DNA from: CAYHPY01 sp964358485
Lineage (GTDB): Bacteria; Elusimicrobiota; Elusimicrobia; UBA1565; UBA9628
Direction of reading: 5' to 3'
DNA: 59,543 bases
Assembly (NCBI GenBank): GCA_964358485.1
Contig: CAYHPY010000011.1
Span: forward strand, 1 to 59,543
Shown here: piece after piece, positions 50,151 through 57,692 of the stretch
How positions within the stretch are numbered: the first letter of the stretch is position 1
Layout: every line of letters starts with the position of its first letter
Program-made: the position numbers and the translations under genes
Notes under the pieces: model-generated
Database searches by the model: none
Told to the model about the DNA's origin: nothing
The model's input: the letters and a program-made list of their open reading frames with translations, nothing else

Positions 50151-50153
50151 TTT

Positions 50154-50855
50154 TTACTTAATCAGGTGGGGGGCCAGCTCCCGGAAGGCGCTTTTGGAGC
50201 TGGAAATGACCTCGTCGGCCCCCAGGCTCTCTAAAATGTCCGTGAATTCATCGTTGTAACAGCGGACGATGATCCGGGCCGTCTTGTTCTTGAGCCGGGC
50301 GTTTTTGGTGACGATCAGGCTGGTCTCGATGTTGTTGCTGGCCACCACCACCAGGGCGGCGCGCTCGATGCCCGCGTCCTCCAGGGTGGACGCCTGCTTG
50401 GCGTTGTCGACGATGACGGCTTCGCCGGTCCGGATGAGATGGTCCACGGCGGAGGCCTCCTTCTCGATCAGGACGAACGGGCGGCCCTCCTTGCGGAATT
50501 CCTCGACGACCCGGGCCCCGAGGTGGGTGTAGCCCACCACCACGGCGTGGTTTTTCATTTCCTTGGCTATCATTCGACTGGCCTCCAAAGGATTGTAGCG
50601 TTCCAGGGCCTGCAAAACCAAAACGGTGAAGGCGACCCCGAAAAGGATGCATTGCCCCCAAAAAGAATATAGGTCCCAGAAGGACTGGCGCGACCCCAGG
50701 TATAGGGCCGAGGCCAGGGCGTCCGCCGGGGCCTGTCCCTCCCAGCGGTGGAAGCCGAAAGCTCCGAAGGCGAACCAGGCGGCCATGAAGGCCAGGCCCC
50801 AGCGGGCCTGGCGCAGGGCCATCTTCAGGCGGATCAGGGAGTGACGGCGGAGCAC
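50154..50855 (-). CDS. Membrane protein with KTN/TrkA-N NAD-binding domain
   Basis: 233 residues from GTG 50855 (overlapping gpmA by 22 bases); ATG 50822 gives a protein starting after the gpmA stop. Two membrane helices (about 15-35 and 65-85) lack a TVGYG selectivity filter, so it is not a complete potassium channel. The C-terminal part is a Rossmann domain (HAVVVGYTHLGARVVEEF ... VVASNNIETSLIVTKNARL) of the KTN type that senses nucleotides. Possibly a regulatory or vestigial channel subunit. Confidence 0.78.
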   Translation of the reverse strand: MLRRHSLIRLKMALRQARWGLAFMAAWFAFGAFGFHRWEGQAPADALASALYLGSRQSFWDLYSFWGQCILFGVAFTVLVLQALERYNPLEASRMIAKEMKNHAVVVGYTHLGARVVEEFRKEGRPFVLIEKEASAVDHLIRTGEAVIVDNAKQASTLEDAGIERAALVVVASNNIETSLIVTKNARLKNKTARIIVRCYNDEFTDILESLGADEVISSSKSAFRELAPHLIK

Positions 50856-51460
50856 TTCTTGGAGACCACCTCGCCCGCGGGGTCCACCTCGTAATGGATG
50901 GGCCGGCAGGTGTCTATGTTGAGGGCCATGATCTGTTCGGGGCTCAGCTTGTCGAGGTCCATGACGATGGCCCGCAGGCTGTTGCCGTGCGCGGAGATGA
51001 GGATTTTTTTCCCGGCCCGGACCATGGGCATGATCCGGGAATGAAAGTAGGGAAGGGTGCGGGCCGCGGTGTCCTTGAGGCTCTCCCCGTCTTTGCCCGG
51101 AGGCTTGACGTCGAAGGAGCGCCGCCAGATATGGACTTGGGCGTCGCCGTATTTCTTGGCGGTCTCGGCTTTGTTGAGGCCCTGCAGGTCTCCGTAATGG
51201 CGCTCGTTGAGCGCCAGGTGGCGCTCGACCGGAAGGTTCGGCTGGCCGAGTTCCCCTAAAATGATCTCCAGCGTTTGCTGGGCGCGCTTGAGTTCCGAGG
51301 TGAAGGCCTGGTCGAAGCGCGTTCCCAGGAGCTCCCGCCCGGCGCGATGGGCCTCAATCTCGCCCAGCGGGGTGACCGGGACGTCGACCCAACCGGTGAA
51401 GCGGTTTTCCAGGTTCCATTGGGACTGGCCGTGGCGGACCAGGACCAGGAGCCCGTTCAC
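50834..51460 (-). CDS. gpmA: 2,3-bisphosphoglycerate-dependent phosphoglycerate mutase
   Basis: 208 residues from GTG 51460. RHGQSQWNLENRFTGWVDVPVT carries the catalytic His10, ALNERHYGDLQGLNK and SAHGNSLRAIVMDLD the remaining catalytic residues. Interconverts 3- and 2-phosphoglycerate in glycolysis. Overlaps the response regulator stop (GTGA). Somewhat shorter than the 230-250 residues common in the family, mainly at the C-terminus. Confidence 0.94.
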   Translation of the reverse strand: MNGLLVLVRHGQSQWNLENRFTGWVDVPVTPLGEIEAHRAGRELLGTRFDQAFTSELKRAQQTLEIILGELGQPNLPVERHLALNERHYGDLQGLNKAETAKKYGDAQVHIWRRSFDVKPPGKDGESLKDTAARTLPYFHSRIMPMVRAGKKILISAHGNSLRAIVMDLDKLSPEQIMALNIDTCRPIHYEVDPAGEVVSKKCSAVTP

Positions 51461-51831
51461 GCGGTTCCCGCCAGCATTTCCTTGACCGCTTTGCGGAAAT
51501 CCTCGAGGTGGACGGGCTTGGCCAGGAAGCGCGCCCCGCCGGAGTCGGAAATCTCGCTGAGGATGTCCTCCGGAGAGGCTTCGCCGCTCATGAAAAGGAT
51601 GGGGATTTCCCGGCTGGCCTGATTGCGGCGGAGGGACTCGAAAAGGTGGGCCCCGGTCGAGCCGGGCATGTGGTAGTCCAAGATGATCAGGTCCGGCTTC
51701 AAGGCGCGGGCCTTCTGCATGCCCTCAACGGGCTCGGGAGCGGAATCGGCATCGTGGCCGTCGTGGCGCAGAACCTCGAGCAGGAGCGAAACGATTTCGA
51801 AGTCGTCATCGATGATCAGGATTTTGGACAT
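51457..51831 (-). CDS. Single-domain response regulator
   Basis: 124 residues, one receiver domain: acidic pocket D8-D10, phosphoacceptor Asp52 in LIILDYHMPG, and a KP motif (FLAKPVHL) near 103. No output domain, so it acts by protein contact like CheY or Spo0F. The leader is only about 26 bases and contains a hairpin that buries its ribosome binding site. Coupled by GTGA to gpmA. Confidence 0.9.
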   Translation of the reverse strand: MSKILIIDDDFEIVSLLLEVLRHDGHDADSAPEPVEGMQKARALKPDLIILDYHMPGSTGAHLFESLRRNQASREIPILFMSGEASPEDILSEISDSGGARFLAKPVHLEDFRKAVKEMLAGTA

Positions 51832-51838
51832 TGGGATC

Positions 51839-51869
51839 GGCCTCCCTAGGGGAGGCCGCCGCCATTATA
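51839..51869 (-). promoter_or_regulatory. Promoter and SD-sequestering hairpin
   Basis: TATAAT (51864-51869, minus strand) would start RNA near 51857. The very first bases then form GGCCTCCC-CTA-GGGAGGCC (51839-51857), an 8-bp stem whose 3' arm contains GGGAGG, the likely ribosome binding site eight to nine bases before the ATG. Confidence 0.5.
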
Positions 51870-52848
51870 CAAAAAGGCCGGCGTGGGAAGGGGAGGAGGG
51901 CCGGAGGCTTTCGGCCGGGCGGGGCACGCGCCCCTTGCGGCCGGATTTCATACGGAACATGCGGCGGTCGGCCCGGCGGACCAGCGCGTCCAGCGCGCCG
52001 CTTTTGGTGAGGCTGGCGACCCCCCAGCTGAAGCCCACTCCGGGCCGGGGGCTGAGGATTCTTCCGGCCTCGGCGACCCGGCCGGCGATGCGGGCGGCCG
52101 CGGTTTCGTTGAGGCCCGGCAAAAGGATGACGAATTCGTCCCCGCCGTAGCGGAAGGCCGAGTCCACCTCCCGGCGGATGCTCTGGGTGATGGCCGCCGC
52201 GAAAGCCTTGAGGATGCGGTCCCCCTCCAGGTGCCCCCAGAGGTCGTTGACCTGTTTGAAACCGTCGAGATCGGCCACGATCAGGGAGAGAGGGTAGCGC
52301 TGGCGCCGGGCGCGGCTGGCTTCCTGGCTCAGGCGTTCGTGGAAATTGCGCTGGTTGTAAAGCCCGGTCAAATTGTCGGTGATGGAAAGCTCCCGGAGCT
52401 TGCGCTCAAGCTCAATGCGCGCGCTGATGTCCTTGGAGATTCCCAGGGTTCCGATGAGCTTGCCGACCCGATCCCGAAGCAGGGAGGCCGACATGCTGAC
52501 ATGGACCAGGCGGCCGGTCCGGGCTTTGAGGGCCATCTCGTGGTTTTCCAGAGTCCCGTTCTTGTGCAGGCGCTTCATGATGCCCTGGGCGTCGGCCTTC
52601 CCGTTTTCGTAAAAGCGGTGGGCGGGCCGCCCCACGGCTTCCACGGCTCCGGTTTCGAGCATCCGTTCCGCGCCCGGGCTGAAAAATTTGATTCGGCCGT
52701 CCATGTCCGTGGTGCAGATGGCGTCCGAGGTGGAGGCCACGATGGCTTCCAGGTATTCCTTGGCCCGCAAAACGTCGATCGAGAGGCGGACCAGGGGGAG
52801 GGGAGCCGGTTCGGCCTCGTCTTCCAAGGCCGGGAGGTGATTGCCCAT
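51865..52848 (-). CDS. PAS-GGDEF diguanylate cyclase
   Basis: 327 residues from ATG 52848; TATCCT ends eight bases upstream. A PAS sensor domain (about 25-150: YLEAIVASTSDAICTTDMDGRIKFFSPGAERML) precedes a GGDEF domain (about 155-310) with the intact catalytic RYGGDEFVILLP. Makes cyclic di-GMP in response to a cytoplasmic signal or bound cofactor. No inhibitory RxxD site is obvious. Lies in the response regulator/DsbA group, so it may receive signals from the regulators beside it. Confidence 0.92.
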   Translation of the reverse strand: MGNHLPALEDEAEPAPLPLVRLSIDVLRAKEYLEAIVASTSDAICTTDMDGRIKFFSPGAERMLETGAVEAVGRPAHRFYENGKADAQGIMKRLHKNGTLENHEMALKARTGRLVHVSMSASLLRDRVGKLIGTLGISKDISARIELERKLRELSITDNLTGLYNQRNFHERLSQEASRARRQRYPLSLIVADLDGFKQVNDLWGHLEGDRILKAFAAAITQSIRREVDSAFRYGGDEFVILLPGLNETAAARIAGRVAEAGRILSPRPGVGFSWGVASLTKSGALDALVRRADRRMFRMKSGRKGRVPRPAESLRPSSPSHAGLFV

Positions 52849-52921
52849 ACGGCATAAGGATAGGGCTCGGGGCGCGATTCCAAAAGGGTCCAAGGGCCCT
52901 GATTCGGGAGGCCCTAAGGGC

Positions 52922-53311
52922 CTACGTCGTTTTGCGCTTTTCGGCCAGGGCGAAGGTGGCTTCGATCTTGATCTTGAGCTTGTCCAGATCGACGGGCTTG
53001 ACCACGTAGCCCACCGCTCCGAAAAGGAGGGCGTCGTTGAGGGTCGCGGCGTCGGCCAGCCCGCTGATGACGATGATCGGGATGTGGGCCGTGGAGGGCT
53101 CCGAGCGGATTTCCCGGGTCAGGCTGATGCCGTCCTGGTCGGGCATCATGATGTCCATGAGGATCAAATCCGGTTTCTTGGCGGACAGGTAGGCTTTGGC
53201 CTTGGCGGCGTCGCTGACGCAGGCGACGTCGTAGCCGTAGAGGGACAGTCCCTGCTCGTAGAGTTCGCAGATGGAAACGTCGTCGTCGACCGCGAGGATG
53301 GATTTCTTCAC
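52922..53311 (-). CDS. Single-domain response regulator
   Basis: 129 residues from GTG 53311, overlapping the MauE-like stop (GTGA). Receiver domain with D10-D11, phosphoacceptor Asp53 in LILMDIMMPD and YVVKPVDL. No output domain. The GGGCCTA of an intergenic hairpin module overlaps the end of the gene. Probably signals to the PAS-GGDEF protein or to a partner elsewhere. Confidence 0.88.
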   Translation of the reverse strand: MKKSILAVDDDVSICELYEQGLSLYGYDVACVSDAAKAKAYLSAKKPDLILMDIMMPDQDGISLTREIRSEPSTAHIPIIVISGLADAATLNDALLFGAVGYVVKPVDLDKLKIKIEATFALAEKRKTT

Positions 53312-53796
53312 TTCGCTTGAGTATACCCCGCCTTCACCCAGTTGTCCAGGCTCAGCAGGCGGCTTCCCGCTCCGAAGGCCGCCGCGGCGGCCGAGAGCAG
53401 GAGCAGGTCCAGCATGGAGGCTTGGAGGGGGGTGAGGTGGATTTCCGGGCCGAAACAGCCGCAGGAGCCCAGGTCCAAACCCCGGGCCTGGGCGTAAATC
53501 AGGGCGAACTCGAAGGCCAGGAGCATGGCTCCGGCGGCCGCGGCGGCGGGTTTGACGAGAAAGCCGAGGATCAGGGCAAAGCCCGCCAGGACTTCCGCCC
53601 ATGGAAGCAGGGCGGAGACGGAGGGGATCATGGAAAGGGGAAGAATGCCGTAGGCCTCGATGACGATGGCGAATTCCTCGGCGGGGGCCGCCGCCTTGAG
53701 GGTTCCCGAGTAGGCGAGGGCGGCACCGACCATAAGCCTTCCAAGCAGGCCCGCCCCGGGGGGAACCTTCGAGTTTAGAAATTCAATGAATTTCAA
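53308..53796 (-). CDS. MauE-like membrane protein
   Basis: 162 residues, four membrane segments, with Cys112 and Cys114 in the motif SCGCFGP, typical of MauE/DoxX-like proteins. MauE-type proteins are thought to reoxidise periplasmic thiol oxidoreductases, standing in for DsbB. Overlaps the DsbA-like gene upstream by ATGA and the response regulator downstream by GTGA. Confidence 0.82.
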   Translation of the reverse strand: MKFIEFLNSKVPPGAGLLGRLMVGAALAYSGTLKAAAPAEEFAIVIEAYGILPLSMIPSVSALLPWAEVLAGFALILGFLVKPAAAAAGAMLLAFEFALIYAQARGLDLGSCGCFGPEIHLTPLQASMLDLLLLSAAAAAFGAGSRLLSLDNWVKAGYTQAK

Positions 53797-54431
53797 GGTT
53801 TTTTAAGCTCCTTCTCGATCCAGAGGCTGCCTCGTTTGGCCAACTGAAGACCGCCGACGAAGCGCCGGCCGTTGACGAAGAATGTCGGGGTGGACTGGAC
53901 CCAGCGCCGGTCGCCTTCGGTCATGTCCGCGGCCACCTGTTGGTCCGCGGCCGGATCGGCCAGGCAGGCCTGGAAAGCCGCCGGGTCCAGCTTCAGCTTT
54001 GTTGCCAGGGCCGTAAACGCGGGTTTGGGGTCCGCCTGTTGGTCGTGGCCGCCCCAGCCGGCCTGGGTCTCGAATAGCCCGTCGTGGTATTCCCAGAATT
54101 TTCCTTGACGCCCGGCGCACTCGGAGGCCCTCGCCGCGGGTCGGGCGTGGGGGTGGGGGCGTTCCAGGGGGAAGTGTTTGAACACGACTCGCGTGTCCTT
54201 GCCGTAGAGGTCCAGGAGCTGTTTGAGGGAGGTCAGGGCGGCCCGGCAGGCCGGGCATTGGAAGTCGGAGTATTCGACGATGACGATCTTGGCGTCGGCG
54301 GGGCCTTTTTGGCGGTGGGCGGGGGCTTGCGGGGAATAGGGCTTGGTCCGCCCCCGCACGCCCAACACCGAGCCGACCGAGACCCCCAGCAGGAGGGCCG
54401 AGGCAAGCGCCGTTCGCAGGATCGGATCCAT
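53793..54431 (-). CDS. DsbA-like thioredoxin-fold disulfide oxidoreductase
   Basis: 212 residues. N-terminal membrane anchor/signal (about 7-25) and a thioredoxin fold with active-site Cys59-Pro-Ala-Cys62 (SDFQCPACR) and the cis-proline QSTPTFF. Same layout as the DsbA-like/DSBA oxidoreductase domain PF13462. Introduces disulfides into exported proteins, of which this window encodes many Cys-rich examples. TAATAT lies nine bases before the ATG. Coupled to the MauE-like partner. Confidence 0.9.
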   Translation of the reverse strand: MDPILRTALASALLLGVSVGSVLGVRGRTKPYSPQAPAHRQKGPADAKIVIVEYSDFQCPACRAALTSLKQLLDLYGKDTRVVFKHFPLERPHPHARPAARASECAGRQGKFWEYHDGLFETQAGWGGHDQQADPKPAFTALATKLKLDPAAFQACLADPAADQQVAADMTEGDRRWVQSTPTFFVNGRRFVGGLQLAKRGSLWIEKELKKP

Positions 54432-54456
54432 GGTCCGGAGATATTAGTAAAAAAAG

Positions 54457-54490
54457 AAGAACCCCGCCCGCTCTCGCGGACGGGGTTCTT
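54457..54490 (-). terminator. Rho-independent terminator of the subtilase gene
   Basis: AAGAACCCCG pairs with CGGGGTTCTT, continued by CCGC/GCGG after one mismatch. Read on the minus strand it is followed by TTTTTTTAC. Lies just after the subtilase stop. Confidence 0.85.
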
Positions 54491-54504
54491 TTCGAATCGG
54501 CCCG

Positions 54505-55761
54505 TTACTTCACGAGCTTCGCGGCGTCCACCACCCCGGCTCCCTGTTGCTCCACGGGAGCCCCCGCCAGCGGGGTCGAGGCGGCTTTGAGGAAGGCCCG
54601 CACGGCCTCGGGGTCCGTGAAGCCCTTGGCGCCGATGGCCAGCGCGGCCAGGCCCGCCATGTGAGGCGTCGCCATCGAGGTTCCATCGAGGTCGGAGTAG
54701 CCTCCACCCATGTAGGTGGATTTTACGTCCACGCCTGGGGCGATGAAGTCCACCTCGGGCCCCCGGCTGGAGAAATACGCCACCCGGTTCTGGACGTCCA
54801 TGGCCGCGATGCAGAGCGTCTGCGGATACGCCGCGGGAAAGCCCACCGCGCGCCCGGAGTTGCCGGCCGCGGCGGCCAGCACGACGCCCGCCTTGGCCAT
54901 GTTCTCGACCGCGGCTTTGAGGGAATCGTTGCCCTTGGACGCTCCGAGGCTCATGTTGACCACCTGCATTTTATTGGTGACCGCCCAATCCATGCCGGCG
55001 ATGACGTCGCTGAAGGTCCCGGACCCGCCCGCGTCCAAAACCTTGACGCCGTACAGGGAGACCGCGGGGGCGACTCCGACCACGCCGTTCTGGTCGTCCA
55101 GCGCGGCGATGGTCCCGGAGACGTGCGTTCCGTGGCCGTTGTCATCCTTGAAGGTGTTGCCCTCGGTTTTGGTGATGGCGTTCCAACCGCCGACCACGTT
55201 GGCCTTGAGGTCCGGATGGTCCATGTCGATGCCGGTGTCGATCACCGCCACCTTCACGCCTTGTCCCCGGGTGGTGCCCCAGGCCGCGGCGGCGTTGACG
55301 CGCGCGATGCCCCACGGAGTTTCCTGTTGCGGGGCGGGAGCGGGCACGGGAGCGGAGGGGGGAGTCTCGGCCGGTGTCTCGGCGAAGGCCTTGAGGGTCT
55401 CCTTGACGCCCGGCAAGGTCACGTCGGTCACGCGGGCCGGAGTCACGGCTTCCAGCCAATTGATCCGGGGATCCTCATCGATGCGCAGGACGTCGGCCCG
55501 CGATTTGAGCCCCGCCTCCGCGATGGAGATTTGGGATTGCGGGACGCGGACCACGACCGCGTCGATCAGGCCCAGCTCGCGGACGACCTTAGCGCCCAGC
55601 GCTTGGGCGACCGAAACGCGCTGATCGCGAGGGGTGCTTTTGGAGAAGACGACGATGCGTTGGACCATGTTTGCTTCTTGGGACATCTCGGCGCGCGCGG
55701 TTGAGACTCCGGCCGCGACGACCAGGGCCGCCAGGCCCAGGCCGAACTTGTTTCGAACCAT
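54505..55761 (-). CDS. Secreted subtilisin-like serine protease (S8)
   Basis: 418 residues. Signal peptide to about 24, an I9-type propeptide (about 30-105) and the S8 catalytic domain with Asp175 (VIDTGID), His210 (NGHGTHVSG) and Ser362 (LDGTSMATPHMAG). Self-activating exported protease. AGGAGG lies eight bases before ATG 55761, so this start is preferred over the ATG six bases upstream. Monocistronic with its own terminator. Confidence 0.95.
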   Translation of the reverse strand: MVRNKFGLGLAALVVAAGVSTARAEMSQEANMVQRIVVFSKSTPRDQRVSVAQALGAKVVRELGLIDAVVVRVPQSQISIAEAGLKSRADVLRIDEDPRINWLEAVTPARVTDVTLPGVKETLKAFAETPAETPPSAPVPAPAPQQETPWGIARVNAAAAWGTTRGQGVKVAVIDTGIDMDHPDLKANVVGGWNAITKTEGNTFKDDNGHGTHVSGTIAALDDQNGVVGVAPAVSLYGVKVLDAGGSGTFSDVIAGMDWAVTNKMQVVNMSLGASKGNDSLKAAVENMAKAGVVLAAAAGNSGRAVGFPAAYPQTLCIAAMDVQNRVAYFSSRGPEVDFIAPGVDVKSTYMGGGYSDLDGTSMATPHMAGLAALAIGAKGFTDPEAVRAFLKAASTPLAGAPVEQQGAGVVDAAKLVK

Positions 55762-55822
55762 AACCATTGCCTCCTGGGAGCGGGGACCAACCCGCTCCGA
55801 TGCGCCGAGTATAACACAGAGT

Positions 55823-55859
55823 GGGCCGAAAGACCTAGCGGAAAATGGGTCTTTCGGGC
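55823..55859. repeat. Intergenic hairpin module, copy C
   Basis: GGGCCGAAAGACCTA, nine bases, GGGTCTTTCGGGC. The two halves are themselves a near-perfect inverted repeat (10-bp stem). Located upstream of the subtilase gene. Confidence 0.55.
55831..55859. other. Part of hairpin copy C aligned with other copies
   Basis: AGACCTA, then GCGGAAAAT, then GGGTCTTTCGGGC: the half-site order and nine-base gap equal those of copies A and B, which is the main reason for treating the four sites as one family. Confidence 0.45.
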
Positions 55860-55884
55860 AATTATTTTGACCCCCCTTTTTTGC

Positions 55885-56556
55885 CTAGAACAGCGCCAGG
55901 AAGCGGTCTTCAAAGTCCGGCCAGAGGCCCCAGTCCTTCAGCTTCTTGCCGAGGGCGGCGCGGGCCTCGGGGTCCTCGGCCGCGAGGGTGAACAAGCGCT
56001 CGATCTCCCGGCGGCGGGCGCCCGCCACGGGGCCGCCCGGCTCGAAGTAGCCGCGGCGTTCCAGCTCCTTGATCTGGCCGGGGAAAGAGCGCCCGGCCTG
56101 GTCGAGGGTGAACTTCATGAGGGCCAGGGCCCAGGCCCCGTCCGGGCAGAGGATGACCGCGCGGTCGGGCGCCGCCTCCTTTTCGAGCTCCTTAAGGATG
56201 GAATCGGCCACTTCCTTGGGGGAGTTGGAGATGACCCGGGTGGTGAAATCCTCGTTCTTGAAGTTGTACTCCAAGGCGCGGAGCAGGTCCTTATAGGCCG
56301 AAGTCAGCCAGCGGGCCGCCTCTTGGGCCTCCTCCCCGAAGCCCTCGAAGCGCTCCGCGAAGGCCTGCGGGGTCAGGATCAGCGGTTTTTTGGAAAGGAC
56401 CGTCCCTTCCCGCAGACGCGTGCGGTCCTTGAGGTCCTCGACCGGGGAGATCAAACTATAAGGAATGCGGGTCGCTCCGAAGGTGGCCAGGGGCCGGGAG
56501 GGGCTTTGGAGCAATTCCGTTTTTTTGAGCCAGGCCGCGACCAGCTCCGAATTCAT
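55885..56556 (-). CDS. Soluble protein of unknown function
   Basis: 223 residues, mostly helical, no signal peptide. Motifs such as VILCPDGAWALALMKFTLDQAG and an Arg/Glu-rich C-terminus do not match a family I know. TATAAT ends seven bases before the ATG, overlapping the -10 of the divergent radical SAM gene, so the two are probably co-regulated. Confidence 0.65.
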   Translation of the reverse strand: MNSELVAAWLKKTELLQSPSRPLATFGATRIPYSLISPVEDLKDRTRLREGTVLSKKPLILTPQAFAERFEGFGEEAQEAARWLTSAYKDLLRALEYNFKNEDFTTRVISNSPKEVADSILKELEKEAAPDRAVILCPDGAWALALMKFTLDQAGRSFPGQIKELERRGYFEPGGPVAGARRREIERLFTLAAEDPEARAALGKKLKDWGLWPDFEDRFLALF

Positions 56557-56562
56557 ATATGG

Positions 56563-56569
56563 TATTATA
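56563..56569. promoter_or_regulatory. Shared bidirectional -10 element
   Basis: TATTATA reads TATTAT for the radical SAM gene (11 bases before its ATG) and TATAAT for the divergent gene (seven bases before its ATG). The whole intergenic space is 23 bases, so both promoters must use this one element. Confidence 0.6.
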
Positions 56570-56579
56570 GCTCGTTGCC

Positions 56580-57596
56580 ATGGCGGTTGACTTTAAATTC
56601 ATTCTGACCGGGGCCAAGCGGGTCGTCGATTCGCGGCCGATGTATTCCCAGGTGGTCGTCACCGACGACTGCAACCTGACCTGCTCCTACTGCGACGAGT
56701 ATACCCCGGGGGCCCCCGTCATCCCGCTGGAAGAGCTTAAAGCACGCATCGACAAGCTTGACGAGCTCGGCGTCCTGGTCTACGATTTCCTGGGGGGGGA
56801 GACGCTCCTTCATCCCGACATCGCGGCGTTGATCCGGCACGTCAAATCCAAGCGGGGCGGCTCCAATCTGGCCACCATCATCACCAACGGATTCCTGTTG
56901 ACCGAGAAGATGATCCGGGACTTGAACGACGCCGGGTTGGATTTCATGCAGGTGTCCATCGACTCCATCGAGCCGACGGACATATCCCAAAAATCCCTCA
57001 AATCGGTCCTCCCGCGCCTGCGCCTTCTGGCCAAGGAGGCCAAGTTCCAGGTTGAGATCCAAACCGTCCTTTCCGAGGACACTTTTGAGAATTACGACCG
57101 GTTCCGGGACATGGTCAAGGAACTCCCCTTCGCCTTCGGCTTCTCCATCCAGCACGGGCCGGGGGGGAAAATCGCCATCCAGGGGGAGAAGTTCCTGGAC
57201 CTCCTGCGCCGCTACGGGGTCTTCGAGGGGGTCAATTTCTACGGCCCTCACTTGAAGGAAATGCTGTTGGGGAATTTCTCCCGCCCCTGGAAATGCCTGG
57301 CGGGCTTCAAGTTCCTTTATCTGAATTCCCAGGGCGCGGTTCAGTGGTGCGCCCAGCAGCGCAATTACCGCTATCCCTTGGAGCGGATGGACTTGGAACA
57401 GCTTCGGTTCAACAACCGGCACAAGCCCTGCGAGGCCGGCTGTTCCCTGGGATGCGTGCGCATGGTGTCGCACACCCTGGGCGAGCCGCTCAAGACCTTC
57501 GGCGCCAGCCTGCGTCTGGCCTTGGGGATGTTCGGCAGCAACAAGGAAAAAAAGACCTCCAAGCCGGTTCCTCCCCCCGTCGTCGCCTCCCGCTGA
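56580..57596 (+). CDS. Radical SAM enzyme
   Basis: 338 residues. The [4Fe-4S]/SAM motif CNLTCSYC lies near residue 32 (VVVTDDCNLTCSYCDEY), followed by FLGGETLLHPDI and the glycine-rich SAM-binding strand ITNGFLLTEKMI. C-terminal cysteines (KCLAGF, WCAQQ, PCEAGCSLGC) could bind an auxiliary cluster, as in SPASM-type enzymes. Such enzymes often modify peptides or lipids. Reaction unknown. A Pro/Ser-rich tail ends the protein. Confidence 0.87.
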   Translation: MAVDFKFILTGAKRVVDSRPMYSQVVVTDDCNLTCSYCDEYTPGAPVIPLEELKARIDKLDELGVLVYDFLGGETLLHPDIAALIRHVKSKRGGSNLATIITNGFLLTEKMIRDLNDAGLDFMQVSIDSIEPTDISQKSLKSVLPRLRLLAKEAKFQVEIQTVLSEDTFENYDRFRDMVKELPFAFGFSIQHGPGGKIAIQGEKFLDLLRRYGVFEGVNFYGPHLKEMLLGNFSRPWKCLAGFKFLYLNSQGAVQWCAQQRNYRYPLERMDLEQLRFNNRHKPCEAGCSLGCVRMVSHTLGEPLKTFGASLRLALGMFGSNKEKKTSKPVPPPVVASR

Positions 57597-57597
57597 A

Positions 57598-57628
57598 GGG
57601 CCTACTTCCAAGGTGGGTCTTTTCGGCC
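57598..57628. repeat. Intergenic hairpin module, copy D
   Basis: GGGCCTA, ten bases, GGGTCTTTTCGGCC, directly after the radical SAM stop. It can fold into a stem followed by TCTTTT, so it may serve as that gene's terminator. Confidence 0.5.
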
Positions 57629-57692
57629 GAATTCGTGGTACAATAGTCCTAGTTCGATCTGGGACCATTGGTCCAGGAGGAAGCGACAAAGA

